From the NCBI GenBank assembly GCA_004293645.1, contig REAB01000062.1, positions 1 to 41,265 on the forward strand: 41,265 bases of DNA. The letters run 5' to 3'. Position 1 is the stretch's first letter. Every line of letters starts with the position of its first letter. The position numbers were made by a program, and so were the translations under genes. The stretch is from Cytophagia bacterium (GTDB lineage Bacteria; Bacteroidota; Bacteroidia; Cytophagales; Spirosomataceae). The notes under the pieces were generated by a model. It searched no databases and had not been told where the DNA came from. It saw only the letters and a list, made by a program, of their open reading frames with translations. Positions 1-8,566 of this stretch are shown here, one piece after another.

Positions 1-1
1 A

Positions 2-70
2 TTTGCGGTGGTCAAAAAAAACAGCAAATTTATCAATGGATTTGGATTACCCAAAGAAAATTTGGCCTAA
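2..70 (+). CDS. possible 3' end of an upstream gene (partial)
   Basis: The frame starting at base 2 is open from the window edge to a TAA at 68-70 and reads FAVVKKNSKFINGFGLPKEN-LA, which looks like an ordinary protein C-terminus. It would end 60 nt before the exporter gene on the same strand. The frame from base 1 is also open to 82-84, so the choice of frame is uncertain and no family can be named. Confidence 0.3.
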   Translation, partial: FAVVKKNSKFINGFGLPKENLA

Positions 71-564
71 AACTTGATATTTAACACAGTTCATGACAAG
101 ACTTTTATTGATACTTTATTGTTTATTCCTATGTCAAAATCGTTTCCCTTTTACCAACAACTCGACTCAATGGACTGTGGACCGACCTGCTTACGCATGG
201 TGGCCAAGCACTACGGCGTGAGTTATGGCATTCAGGCGTTGCGGCAGTGGTCGGAGATTGGCAAAGGTGGGGTGAGTTTGTTGGGTATTGCCCAAGCCGC
301 CGAGCAAATTGGGTTCAGAACATTGGCCGTAAAAATATCGCTCCAAAAAATGACCACCGATGCCCCCTTGCCCTGCATTGTGCATTGGAACCAAGCGCAT
401 TTTGTGGTGGTGTATCGCATCAAAAAAAACCAAGTTTACGTAGCCGACCCTGCTAAAGGCTTGTTGATATACAAACCCGCCGAGTTTGAGTCGGCTTGGG
501 CAAGCACAGTCGAGAACAACGAAAAATCGGGCATCGCCTTACTATTAGAGCCAACCCCAAAGTT

Positions 565-614
565 AAGCCCCCAAACCGACGAAGGTAAAGCCCCCATCGG
601 GGGTTTGGGGGCTT
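565..614. repeat. in-frame palindromic element 1 (short, divergent)
   Basis: Perfect 13-bp arms aagcccccaaacc (565-577) and ggtttgggggctt (602-614) enclose a 24-nt loop. The loop itself contains cccccatcgg, the core of the other three elements. It is read as SPQTDEGKAPIGGLGA in the linker between the C39 peptidase and the membrane domain. The start (agcccc) and reading phase match elements 2-4, so it is probably a shortened family member. Confidence 0.75.
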
Positions 615-1471
615 TGTATTCCTACCTTTGGCAATACAAAAAGCTGTTAGTCCAGTTGGGGTTGGGTTTGCTCGTGGGCAGCTTGTTGCAATTGGTGCTG
701 CCCTTCCTTACGCAGTCGGTGGTAGATACGGGCATTCAAACGCGCAATATCCATTTTATTTACTTGGTATTGGCCGCGCAGTTGATGCTGTTTGTAGGTC
801 GGATGTCCGTAGATTTTATAAGGGCGTGGATATTGATGCATATCAGCACGCGCATCAACCTCAGCATTTTATCCGATTTTTTGGCCAAACTTCTGCGCCT
901 TCCCATCTCCTTTTTCGATAGCAAACAAACGGGTGATATTCTACAACGCATCGGCGACCACAGTAGAATTGAGAGTTTTTTGACGGGTACGTCGCTCAGT
1001 ACGCTGTTTTCTACGCTTACGCTGCTGGTGTATGGCGTGGTGTTGGCGTTTTATAACCTGCCTATTTTTGGGGTTTTCTTGGCGTTCAGTGGCGTGTATG
1101 TAGGTTGGATTGTACTCTTTCTGAAATACCGCCGAGAGTTAGACTACAAACGCTTCGCGTTGGCTTCGCAAAACCAAAGTAGTTTGATTCAGTTGATTGG
1201 TGGCTTGCAAGAAATCAAGCTCAACAACGCCGAACATCTCAAACGCTGGCAGTGGGAAAACTTGCAAGTGCGGCAGTTTAAATTGAGCATGAGAGGGCTG
1301 GCCATTGGGCAATATCAGCAAGCAGGGGCGATGTTTCTGAACGAAGGCAAAAACATTATTATCACGTTTTTGGCGGCCACGGCGGTGGTCAATGGCCAAC
1401 TTACGCTGGGAGCTATGATGGCCTTGCAATACATTGTAGGCCAGATGAACGGCCCCGTGGAGCAACTCATT

Positions 1472-1474
1472 TAG
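1472..1474 (+). other. in-frame TAG stop inside the exporter gene
   Basis: The codon order is ATT TAG TTC GTG CAA CAT TGG CAA. Translation continues without a break in the same frame for 293 codons and restores the conserved end of the membrane domain and a full ATPase. One C-to-T change from CAG would explain it. No selenocysteine or frameshift signal was seen. Confidence 0.95.
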
Positions 1475-1549
1475 TTCGTGCAACATTGGCAAGATGCCAA
1501 AATAAGTTTGGAGAGGCTGAACGAAATACACGAAGTGGCAGATGAAGGC

Positions 1550-1608
1550 AGCCCCCTAACCCCCGATGGGGGGATGATTTTTGTTCCCCCATCGGGGGTT
1601 AGGGGGCT
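1550..1608. repeat. in-frame palindromic element 2
   Basis: Perfect 23-bp inverted arms (1550-1572 and 1586-1608) of the form agccccctaacccccgat-ggggg surround a 13-nt loop. Read as SPLTPDGGMIFVPPSGVRGL, the element sits between the membrane and ATPase domains (after RLNEIHEVADEG, before LSNLSFTYPG), where related exporters have a short variable linker. Confidence 0.9.
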
Positions 1609-2355
1609 GCTTTTGAGTAACCTATCCTTCACCTACCCAGGCGCGGGGAATGAACCCGTTTTGAAAAATATTGATTTGCAAATACCGCAAGGAAAAATCA
1701 CGGCTATTGTAGGCACGAGTGGAAGCGGTAAAACAACGTTGCTGAAATTGCTGCTGCGCTTTTATGAAGTGAAACAAGGAGAAATTAAAACACCCTTCGG
1801 CGACTTGGTAGGCATAAACATCAAGCATTGGCGCAGTCAATGTGGTACGGTTCTACAGGACGGGTTTATTTTTTCGGACACCATTGCCAACAATATCGCC
1901 GTTGGCGATGAAGTGCCGAATGTTCAAAAACTGCTTCATGCCGTGAAAGTAGCTAATATTCAAGACTTTATCCATTCTTTGCCATTGGGTTACAATACCA
2001 AAATTGGGGCAGAAGGCAACGGTGTTAGTCAGGGGCAGCGGCAACGGTTGCTCATTGCCCGCGCCGTTTACAAAAATCCCGCTTTTTTGTTTTTTGACGA
2101 GGCCACTAATGCGCTCGATGCCAACAATGAGCGCGTCATTATGGAAAATTTGGAAGAATTTTTCAAAGATGGCCCCACGGGTCGGCGAACCGTGGTGGTA
2201 GTAGCGCACCGCCTCAGCACGGTTAAGAATGCGGATCAAATTGTGGTGATGGAAAAGGGGGAGATTGTAGAAGTGGGGACGCATCAAGAACTGACGCGGC
2301 AATACGGAAAATACTATGAATTAGTGAAAAATCAGTTAGAATTAGGAAATTAACA

Positions 2356-3672
2356 ATGCCAGATTATAGCCCATCATCCAACGGACATGCTACTGAAAAT
2401 GAGGCAATTGACCTACGTAGTAGCGAGGTGGACGAAGTATTGAGCCAACCGCCCGCTTGGTTGGTACGTTGGGGCATCAGCGTATTTTTCTTTGTGCTTT
2501 TAATCTTGGTAGCGGTTGGCTGGTTTGTCAAATATCCCGACTTAATCGGTGGTACTATGCGTATTGTGGGCGACGAACTCCCCAAGTCAGTCAATGCAAA
2601 ATCGGACGGTAAGTTGGTAAAACTGTTTTCAAAAGAAGGCGATTTGGTGCAGAAAGGGCAATACTTGGCATTTTTGGAAAGCACGGCCAATCCCGACGAG
2701 GTACTTCAAATGGAATCGGTGGTTGATTCGTTGGTAAAATGCAGTCAGCGCAACGATTTGGCGAAAATGTATGCCTTGCCCATGCCCTTTTATTTTCAGT
2801 TGGGAGAACTTCAAAAATCGTTTCAGACTTTTCAAGATAGTTATATCCGCGCCAAATCCCTACTAAGAGATGGGGCATTTGACCAAAAACGGATGGCCTT
2901 AGACAACGACCTTGCCCAACTTTCCATACTCGAAAGCAACCTAAACACCCAAGTAATCAACCATAAAAGTGATTTAGAACTATCAGAGGCAGATTTGCTG
3001 ATGAACCGTAAACTGCACCAACAAAAAGTAATTGCCGACGTAGAAATGCGCCGCGCTCAGAGTTTTTTTATTGCCAAAAAACAAATTTTTGACCAAGCCC
3101 AAACCAATTTCAATAACAATGGCATGGCCCAAAACCAGAAACGACAAGAGTTACTCGAACTCGAAAAAATGCGCACAGAGTTACAAAACGGGCTTTTACA
3201 AGCCATCAATACCCTCAAAAGCGACATTGAAAGCTGGAAGCAGCGGTTTGTGGCTGTTGCACCCGCCAATGGCAAGGTGTCGTTTTTAGTACCATTGCAA
3301 GAAGGCCAAACCGTAAAAACAGGGCAAGAGTTGTTTTACGTAATGCCCCAAGCAGCGGGGTTTCACGGTGAAATGTACGTGGGGCAATACAATTTTGGCA
3401 AAATTCGGCAACAGCAAGAAGTAATCGTGAAACTGCCGAGTTATCCATTTCAAGAGTTTGGTACTGTTATTGGAAAAGTAACAGCCATTTCAGAACTTCC
3501 AAAAGATAGCACTTATTTGGTTAAAATATCTTTTCCTGCGGGGCTTGTTACCTCTTCAAAAAAGCAACTGCCTTTTAAAAATGGCATGACCGCTACGGGC
3601 GAAATCGTAACCGAAGACTTAAGGCTCATCGAGCGGCTTTTTTACAATTTCAGGCGAATGTTGAAAAGGTAA
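2356..3672 (+). CDS. HlyD-family secretion adaptor (periplasmic adaptor subunit)
   Basis: This is the membrane-fusion protein that would link the ABC exporter to an outer-membrane channel. It has a short cytoplasmic N-terminus, one membrane segment at about residues 37-58 (ISVFFFVLLILVAVGWFV), a biotinyl-lipoyl-like half (GKLVKLFSKEGDLVQKGQYLAFLES), a long coiled-coil hairpin of about 150 residues, and the second lipoyl half with a beta-barrel (APANGKVSFLVPLQEGQTV). The length of 438 aa is typical. It starts 2 nt after the exporter stop, so the two are almost certainly cotranscribed. No TolC-type channel gene or precursor peptide with a GG leader was seen in the window. The gene is intact although its partner carries a stop codon. 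Confidence 0.88.
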   Translation: MPDYSPSSNGHATENEAIDLRSSEVDEVLSQPPAWLVRWGISVFFFVLLILVAVGWFVKYPDLIGGTMRIVGDELPKSVNAKSDGKLVKLFSKEGDLVQKGQYLAFLESTANPDEVLQMESVVDSLVKCSQRNDLAKMYALPMPFYFQLGELQKSFQTFQDSYIRAKSLLRDGAFDQKRMALDNDLAQLSILESNLNTQVINHKSDLELSEADLLMNRKLHQQKVIADVEMRRAQSFFIAKKQIFDQAQTNFNNNGMAQNQKRQELLELEKMRTELQNGLLQAINTLKSDIESWKQRFVAVAPANGKVSFLVPLQEGQTVKTGQELFYVMPQAAGFHGEMYVGQYNFGKIRQQQEVIVKLPSYPFQEFGTVIGKVTAISELPKDSTYLVKISFPAGLVTSSKKQLPFKNGMTATGEIVTEDLRLIERLFYNFRRMLKR

Positions 3673-3674
3673 TA

Positions 3675-5561
3675 TCAGGCCGCAAATTCCGACAACTCCA
3701 ACCAGCGGAGTTCTTTCATTTCTATTTCTTCGGTCATTTGTTTGATTTGCTTGGCCCAGTCGGCCAGTTGTTCGTGGTTCGAGCTACCCGCGTTGAGTTG
3801 TTCAATCAGGCCATTTTTTCGTTTTTCTAATTGCGCCATTTCAAGTTCCAACGTTTCAAACTCCTTTTTTTCGTTGAACGAAAGTTTGCGTTTTAGTTCA
3901 AATGGCTCAGATTTGGTAGCCACTATTGCGGGGGCTTTGGCTTCGGTGGTTCGCGGCTTTCCGTTTTCTTTGCCAACGGGTTCTTGGTCTTCGAGCCAGT
4001 TGCGGTAGTCGGTGTAGTTGCCAGGGTAGTCGCGGAGGTGGCCGTTTTCTTCAAACACAAACAGGTGGTCAACGAGGCGGTCCATGAAATAACGGTCGTG
4101 CGAAACAATGAGCAAACAGCCTGGGAAGTTCATCAAGAAATCTTCCAGTACGTTCAAACTGCTGATGTCGAGGTCGTTGGTAGGCTCATCAAGAATTAAA
4201 AAGTTGGGGTTTTGAATCAGCACTTTGAGCAGTTGCAGGCGGCGTTTTTCGCCGCCGCTCAGTTTGGCTACCATGTCGTGTTGGCGGGCAGGCGGAAACA
4301 AAAACAAGTTCAAAAACTGCGACGCGGTGATGGTTTCGCCCGTGCCCAATTTCACCACTTCGGCAATTTCTTTGACCACATCAAGCACCCGTTGGTTGTC
4401 GTTGAACACCAAATCTGACTGGGTGTAGTAGCCAAACTGCACGGTGTCGCCTACTACCACTTTGCCGTTGTCTGGCCTAATTCCCCCCGTTATGAGGTTG
4501 AGCAGCGTACTTTTTCCAGCTCCGTTTTTGCCCACTATACCAATGCGGTCGCCTTTTTTGAACGTATATAAAAAATTGTGAATCAGGCGTTTATCGCCAA
4601 AATCTTTGCCCACGCTTTCGAGTTCTACAATCTTACTGCCCAATCGGGTGGCCTTGATGTTGAGTTCAAACTTCTCCTCGCGGCGCGTACCGCCCACTTT
4701 GTCTTTGAGTTCGTCGAAGGCATCAATTCGGTATTGCGCTTTGGTACCACGGGCTTTGGGTTGCCGCCTTATCCAGTCGAGTTCTTTTTTGAGTCGTTGG
4801 CGGTCTTTGTCGAGCGTCGAGGCGTTGATGGCATCTTGTTCGGCTCTTTTTTCGAGATAATAGGCGTAATTTCCTTTGTAAGGATACAGGTTTCCGTTGG
4901 CCAACTCTACCAATCCGTTGCAAACTTTGTCCAAAAAATAGCGGTCGTGGGTTACGAGCAGCAGCGTAATGTTTTGCGCGCTGAGGTAGTTTTCGAGCCA
5001 TTCGATGGTTTCGAGGTCGAGGTGGTTGGTGGGTTCATCGAGTACAAAAAGCTCGGGTTCGTCAATCAGCACTTTGGCCAGCGCGGCGCGTTTGCGTTGC
5101 CCTCCCGAAAGCTGCCCAAAAGGTTGCTCTACGTCGTGCAGTCCCAATTTGCCCAAAATTTCTTTTACTTTGGCCTCAAAATCCCAGGCTTGGTTGGCTT
5201 CCATTTGCTCCAAAGCGCGGTTAAATTCTTCGTCGTTGTGCTTAATGAGGGCTTTTTCGTAGGCTTTTACGGCCTGGGCCACGGGGTTGTCGCCCGAAAA
5301 AAGCCACTCCGAAACGGGCAGCCGCGCATCAAAGTCGGGCGACTGGTCTAAGTAGCCTACCCGCACGTCTTTGCGCAAGCTCACTGCGCCTTCTTCGGGC
5401 GGAATGTTGCCCATCAACACGTTCATAAAAGTAGTTTTGCCCGTTCCGTTTGCTCCAATGAGGGCTATTTTATCGCCGCGATTCAGTCCAAAAGTTACGT
5501 TACGAAACAACCATTTGTCGCCAAACGATTTAGAGATATTTTCGGCAGAAAGATAATTCAT
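3675..5561 (-). CDS. ABC-F family ATP-binding protein, Uup-like
   Basis: This is a soluble tandem ABC ATPase of the ABC-F class; such proteins act on ribosomes rather than in transport. The first cassette has Walker A GANGTGKTT (about 36-44), signature LSGGQRKRAALAK and Walker B LFVLDEPTNHLD. An arginine/lysine-rich linker (LKKELDWIRRQPKARGTKAQ) follows, then the second cassette with GKNGAGKST, LSGGEKRRLQLLK and LILDEPTNDLD. The C-terminal part of about 75 residues is a charged coiled coil (ELEMAQLEKRKNGLIEQL), as in Uup. There are no membrane segments, and 628 aa is normal for Uup. It converges with the HlyD gene, leaving 2 nt between stops. A resistance-type ABC-F is less likely because of the Uup-like tail. 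Confidence 0.9.
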   Translation of the reverse strand: MNYLSAENISKSFGDKWLFRNVTFGLNRGDKIALIGANGTGKTTFMNVLMGNIPPEEGAVSLRKDVRVGYLDQSPDFDARLPVSEWLFSGDNPVAQAVKAYEKALIKHNDEEFNRALEQMEANQAWDFEAKVKEILGKLGLHDVEQPFGQLSGGQRKRAALAKVLIDEPELFVLDEPTNHLDLETIEWLENYLSAQNITLLLVTHDRYFLDKVCNGLVELANGNLYPYKGNYAYYLEKRAEQDAINASTLDKDRQRLKKELDWIRRQPKARGTKAQYRIDAFDELKDKVGGTRREEKFELNIKATRLGSKIVELESVGKDFGDKRLIHNFLYTFKKGDRIGIVGKNGAGKSTLLNLITGGIRPDNGKVVVGDTVQFGYYTQSDLVFNDNQRVLDVVKEIAEVVKLGTGETITASQFLNLFLFPPARQHDMVAKLSGGEKRRLQLLKVLIQNPNFLILDEPTNDLDISSLNVLEDFLMNFPGCLLIVSHDRYFMDRLVDHLFVFEENGHLRDYPGNYTDYRNWLEDQEPVGKENGKPRTTEAKAPAIVATKSEPFELKRKLSFNEKKEFETLELEMAQLEKRKNGLIEQLNAGSSNHEQLADWAKQIKQMTEEIEMKELRWLELSEFAA

Positions 5562-5592
5562 GCAATAATAAAAGAAGATAATAAATATGCCG

Positions 5593-5600
5593 CAAAGCTA
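5593..5600 (-). promoter_or_regulatory. candidate -7 box for the ABC-F gene
   Basis: On the minus strand it reads TAGCTTTG, matching the Bacteroidota TAnnTTTG box, 31 nt upstream of the ATG. No clear TTTG -33 element was found at the usual spacing, so support is partial. Confidence 0.35.
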
Positions 5601-5675
5601 CCAGATAACGCCCAGAAAAGCGTCATTTAACGCAAAAATAGCAGTAATACGTATTTTTTTATTTTCAAAAACGGT

Positions 5676-5683
5676 TATATTTG
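5676..5683 (+). promoter_or_regulatory. candidate -7 box for the Uma2 gene
   Basis: TATATTTG fits the Bacteroidota TAnnTTTG box and lies 17 nt before ATG 5701. An upstream ATG at 5587 would put the promoter inside the coding region, so the box supports 5701 as the start. Confidence 0.5.
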
Positions 5684-5700
5684 TAAAAAATAAAGCGACC

Positions 5701-6318
5701 ATGAGCACCCATGAAATAGGCATATTGCCCCAGTTAATTCTCAAAAAGCCCGTTCGTACTTATACGTTGGAGGAGTACCTGCGCCGAGAAGCCAAGGCCA
5801 TTGACAAACACGAATTTATAAACGGTCAGATTATTAAAATGCCATTCGCCAAAGGTCCCCACAACATTATTGCCATGAATACTTCTATTGAAGTATCCAA
5901 TCGCATGGAAGCTATTGAGAGAAATGTAGTCGTTTTTGGCTCAGACCAAAAAGTGTATTTCCCAAGTTTGGACGAGGGCGTTTATGCCGACACGCTGGCC
6001 GTGTGCGACAAGCCCCTATATTGGGACGACCAAGAATTGCTACTTATTAATCCTATTTTGATAGTAGAGGTGCTATCAAAAAGTACGCAGAAATATGATC
6101 GGGTCGGTAAATTTGAAAAGTATAAAACCTTAGAGTCGTTCAAAGAATACGTAATGATTCGGCAAAATGAAGCGTATGCCGAGGTTTGGTACCGTGAGCG
6201 TCCTGGACTTTGGCACGAAACAATTGTAACCGACATGGCCGCCAGTATTCCGTTGCAATCTTTGGGAATTGAACTACCCATGCAGCGTATTTATCGGAAC
6301 GTAAACATCTCGAAGTAG
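5701..6318 (+). CDS. Uma2 family endonuclease-like protein (DUF820)
   Basis: This protein of 205 aa belongs to the Uma2/DUF820 group, which has a PD-(D/E)XK nuclease-like fold; cellular roles are mostly unknown. Visible family features are YTLEEYLRREAKAIDKHEFINGQIIKM at the N-terminus, GSDQKVYFPSLDEGVYADTLAVCD with the putative metal-binding Asp, and ILIVEVLSKSTQKYDRVGKFEKY with the E-V-L-S-x-S-T motif, then YVMIRQNEAYAEVWYR. The start at 5701 is chosen because family homology begins there and a promoter box lies just upstream; an in-frame ATG at 5587 would add 38 atypical residues. It runs divergently from the ABC-F gene and converges on the glycosyltransferase gene with 4 nt between stops. 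Confidence 0.85.
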   Translation: MSTHEIGILPQLILKKPVRTYTLEEYLRREAKAIDKHEFINGQIIKMPFAKGPHNIIAMNTSIEVSNRMEAIERNVVVFGSDQKVYFPSLDEGVYADTLAVCDKPLYWDDQELLLINPILIVEVLSKSTQKYDRVGKFEKYKTLESFKEYVMIRQNEAYAEVWYRERPGLWHETIVTDMAASIPLQSLGIELPMQRIYRNVNISK

Positions 6319-6322
6319 TTTT

Positions 6323-7225
6323 TTACAAATGCAAAAACAGTTTTAAACGCCCCAACCACAACGCCATTTTGAACGAGCGTGTAGGAGAGGGGTTGGGTAA
6401 GATGCCTCGGTAGCGCACATCGGTAGCTTGGTTGTCGAGTCCAATATAATATTTTTGAAAAGTATGCGAAGTAATGCCCCATTTTTTGAGAAACTGCTTA
6501 CTACCGTTGTTTTTTTTGACCCGCTCCACACTTTTCGACATAAAATGATAGACCAAACTGCTCCCCACTCCGCGAAAATTGCGCACGCCCGCTTGCCATA
6601 GTTTCATGCAAATATCGGGGTCGGAGTACATTCCAGGGCTAAATTCGGTGCTAAAACCGCCAATGAGTTGCCAATAACGGCGGTGCATGAGGCTGGGTGG
6701 GTAATTGGCTCCCTGCCAGTCGGGAATAACAAGCGATGCGTAACTTTCTAACAAGGCTTGTTCTTGAAAATTGGCCACTGAGTCGCCAAAATTGTGCGGA
6801 CACACCACAAAATGGCTACCCGTATCGAGGCGCTCAATCATGGTAGCCGAAAAGTAAAAATCGTCTTTTTGATAATCTTCTACGGCCTGCCAGAGCTGCG
6901 CGTCCCAGTTGGGGCAAGCATACATATCGTCGTTCATATAGACAATATAGTCGGCTTGGGCGAGGGCAAAAGCGGCGTTACAAGCGTAACAAATGCCCAC
7001 GTTTTGGGGCGAATAACTAAAGTCTAAGCCTTCTTTTCGGGCCCATTCAAGCGTGCCGTCGCTGCCGTCGTTGATGTGCAAGATGATTTGGTGCGCGTAA
7101 GTTGAGTTTTTTTTGATGCTTTTTACGCACAATTCTACAAAGGCTAAGTTGTTCCAAGTAGGAATCAAAATTGAAAATCGGGGCGCTTGGGTGGGCGTAG
7201 GAGCTGGATAAAACGCGATGTTCAT
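6323..7225 (-). CDS. family 2 glycosyltransferase
   Basis: This is a 300-aa GT-A fold enzyme that transfers a sugar from a nucleotide donor; the acceptor cannot be told. The N-terminal half shows the usual order FSILIPTWNNLAFVELCVKSI, then ILHINDGSDGT (first Asp), PQNVGICYACNAAFALAQADYIVYMNDD (the DxD-like NDDM metal site), followed by an acceptor half with SLMHRRYWQLIGGFSTEFSPGMYSDPDICMKLWQAG. No membrane segment is evident. It lies 42 nt downstream of the deacetylase gene on the same strand, so the two may be cotranscribed and act on the same surface polysaccharide, which is inference. Confidence 0.87.
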   Translation of the reverse strand: MNIAFYPAPTPTQAPRFSILIPTWNNLAFVELCVKSIKKNSTYAHQIILHINDGSDGTLEWARKEGLDFSYSPQNVGICYACNAAFALAQADYIVYMNDDMYACPNWDAQLWQAVEDYQKDDFYFSATMIERLDTGSHFVVCPHNFGDSVANFQEQALLESYASLVIPDWQGANYPPSLMHRRYWQLIGGFSTEFSPGMYSDPDICMKLWQAGVRNFRGVGSSLVYHFMSKSVERVKKNNGSKQFLKKWGITSHTFQKYYIGLDNQATDVRYRGILPNPSPTRSFKMALWLGRLKLFLHL

Positions 7226-7267
7226 GGCTTACTGGCGTTGAATAATGCCCCAAAAGTACGGCTTTCT

Positions 7268-8146
7268 TTACGGTTTGTAATAATGCTCGTAATAATAATC
7301 GGCAATTTCGGCGGCGGTTGTTACCCATACGTCTGGCTGAGAGGTAATGTAGGCCAGGGCTTCTTCAAAGGCTTTGATGCGGTGCGGATGCCCCACCAAG
7401 TAAGCATGCAGCGGAATGCACATCACTGTACCAGAATCGTGTCCTTCTTCGTAGAGCGTGTCAAATTGGCGTTTTAGCACCTCGCCGTAGTGCCGTGGAC
7501 TTTGTAAATAGGAGTTGTAGCAAATCACGTCGTTCACTTCGAGCGAATAGGGCATCGAAATAAGCCGCCCCGATTTTACCTTAATGGGCTGCGGCTGGTC
7601 GTCTTGAAACAAATCGCAGGTGTATTTGATGCCATACTCAGCAATGAGGTCGAAGGTGCGCTCGGTGTGCGTGAGGGCGGGGGCAAGCCAGCCCGCTACC
7701 GTCTGGCCAGTGGCGTTGCGCACGGTTTTGATGGCATCTTCAATGATGGCTCGCTCTTGGGCTTCGTCCATGCCGTAGCAGTAGCGGGTGTTGTAAATAC
7801 CGTGCGAAAAAAACTCCCAATTGCGTTCGGCGCAGGCAGCGATGATTTCGGGGTGGTGCTGGCACATAGCCACCGACAGCGACACGCTGCCGCGCACGTT
7901 GTGTTTGTCCATGGCCTCCATCATGCGGTAGTGCCCCACGCGGTTGCCGTAGTCGCGCATGGAGTAGCCTTGCACGTCGGGATTGGGCTTAGGCCAGGGC
8001 GTGCGCTGTGGGTTTTTTGGGGGATTTAGCTCATAAAACTCAATGTTGGGAGCTACCCAAAAAGCCAATTTAGCTCCATTTTTCCATTCAATTTTTGGCC
8101 TATTTTTGTAAGGCCAGTAGTCGTACAGTTGCGGGTCGGCAGTCAT
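7268..8146 (-). CDS. polysaccharide deacetylase family protein (PuuE-like)
   Basis: This is a NodB-homology protein of 292 aa. It resembles the cytoplasmic branch that includes PuuE-type allantoinases and related amide hydrolases. Visible features are LAFWVAPNIEFYELNPP near residue 30, DYGNRVGHYRMMEAMDKHNVRGSVSLSVAMCQHHPEII, then WEFFSHGIYNTRY (the His region of motif 2) and GWLAPALTHTERTFDLIAEYGIKYTCDLFQDDQPQPI. There is no signal peptide, which argues for a cytoplasmic role. Substrate is unknown: purine-ring catabolism and sugar deacetylation are both possible. It is 42 nt upstream of the glycosyltransferase. Confidence 0.85.
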   Translation of the reverse strand: MTADPQLYDYWPYKNRPKIEWKNGAKLAFWVAPNIEFYELNPPKNPQRTPWPKPNPDVQGYSMRDYGNRVGHYRMMEAMDKHNVRGSVSLSVAMCQHHPEIIAACAERNWEFFSHGIYNTRYCYGMDEAQERAIIEDAIKTVRNATGQTVAGWLAPALTHTERTFDLIAEYGIKYTCDLFQDDQPQPIKVKSGRLISMPYSLEVNDVICYNSYLQSPRHYGEVLKRQFDTLYEEGHDSGTVMCIPLHAYLVGHPHRIKAFEEALAYITSQPDVWVTTAAEIADYYYEHYYKP

Positions 8147-8223
8147 TGGGGGTAGTTTTTTTAGAATTACAAAAAAAGGAGAGGTAAAAGATTAACAAAT
8201 GGCATTGAGGGGCAACTGAGGTG

Positions 8224-8367
8224 TTATTTTGGAGTAACAACGGGCGAATCGCAGCCGCAACCTTTGTGGCAGCCTGATTGCTGGGGGTTAAATTCGCGCC
8301 ACAGCCGCCTTGCCACATAAATCAAAGCCAAGCAGAACAAAATGCCAATAAATAGTTGCGCGAGCAT
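8224..8367 (-). CDS. FeoB-associated Cys-rich membrane peptide
   Basis: This is a 47-aa single-pass membrane peptide: MLAQLFIGILFCLALIYVARRL, then a basic stretch and the cysteine motif GCHKGCGCDS near the C-terminus. The pattern (one helix, RRLWR, Cys/Gly cluster) fits the short FeoB-associated Cys-rich family, thought to assist ferrous iron transport. No feoA or feoB is next to it. The Met at 8367 is preferred because the longer frame to 8475 adds 36 residues without family features. It lies 77 nt upstream of the deacetylase on the same strand. Confidence 0.65.
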   Translation of the reverse strand: MLAQLFIGILFCLALIYVARRLWREFNPQQSGCHKGCGCDSPVVTPK

Positions 8368-8566
8368 GAGAATTGCGGTGTTTAGATTTGATTTATCAAC
8401 GCTGTAATCAGATTGTGGGTTCAAAGATAAGAATGAATCAAAAAAAATCAGAAATTGCAACCAGTTCTTTATCAAGCTATCTACCTATATCTTTATCTTC
8501 CTCCTCTGCCATACACCTTTTTTTATATCCCCTTTGCACTTTCACCACTTTTACCTTTCGCCTTTT

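Larger units (their letters stand above)
131..2353 (+). pseudogene. peptidase C39 domain ABC exporter, interrupted by an in-frame TAG
   Basis: This is a bacteriocin/peptide-type exporter that would cleave a leader peptide and pump the cargo across the inner membrane with the adjacent HlyD protein. The N-terminal C39 peptidase has its catalytic Cys in DCGPTC (residues 15-20), its His in VHWNQAHFVVVY and its Asp in VADP. A six-helix ABC membrane domain follows, then an ATPase with Walker A (GTSGSGKTT), signature (VSQGQRQRL), Walker B (FLFFDEATNALD) and H-loop (VAHRLS). A single TAG at 1472-1474 splits the frame between GPVEQLI and FVQHWQDAK, where relatives normally read on, often with Gln (CAG). 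Both halves are otherwise intact and in the same frame. ATG 131 is preferred over a TTG at 74 because the C39 homology starts right after it. Two palindromic elements add in-frame residues at the C39/membrane and membrane/ATPase linkers. It could be a recent pseudogene, a readthrough gene or a base-call error. Confidence 0.85.

Noticed and set aside
4578..5351. 257-codon plus-strand frame within the ABC-F gene
   Set aside because: It is antisense to a clear tandem ABC ATPase; composition is biased (F/V/G) and it has no start region or family motif.
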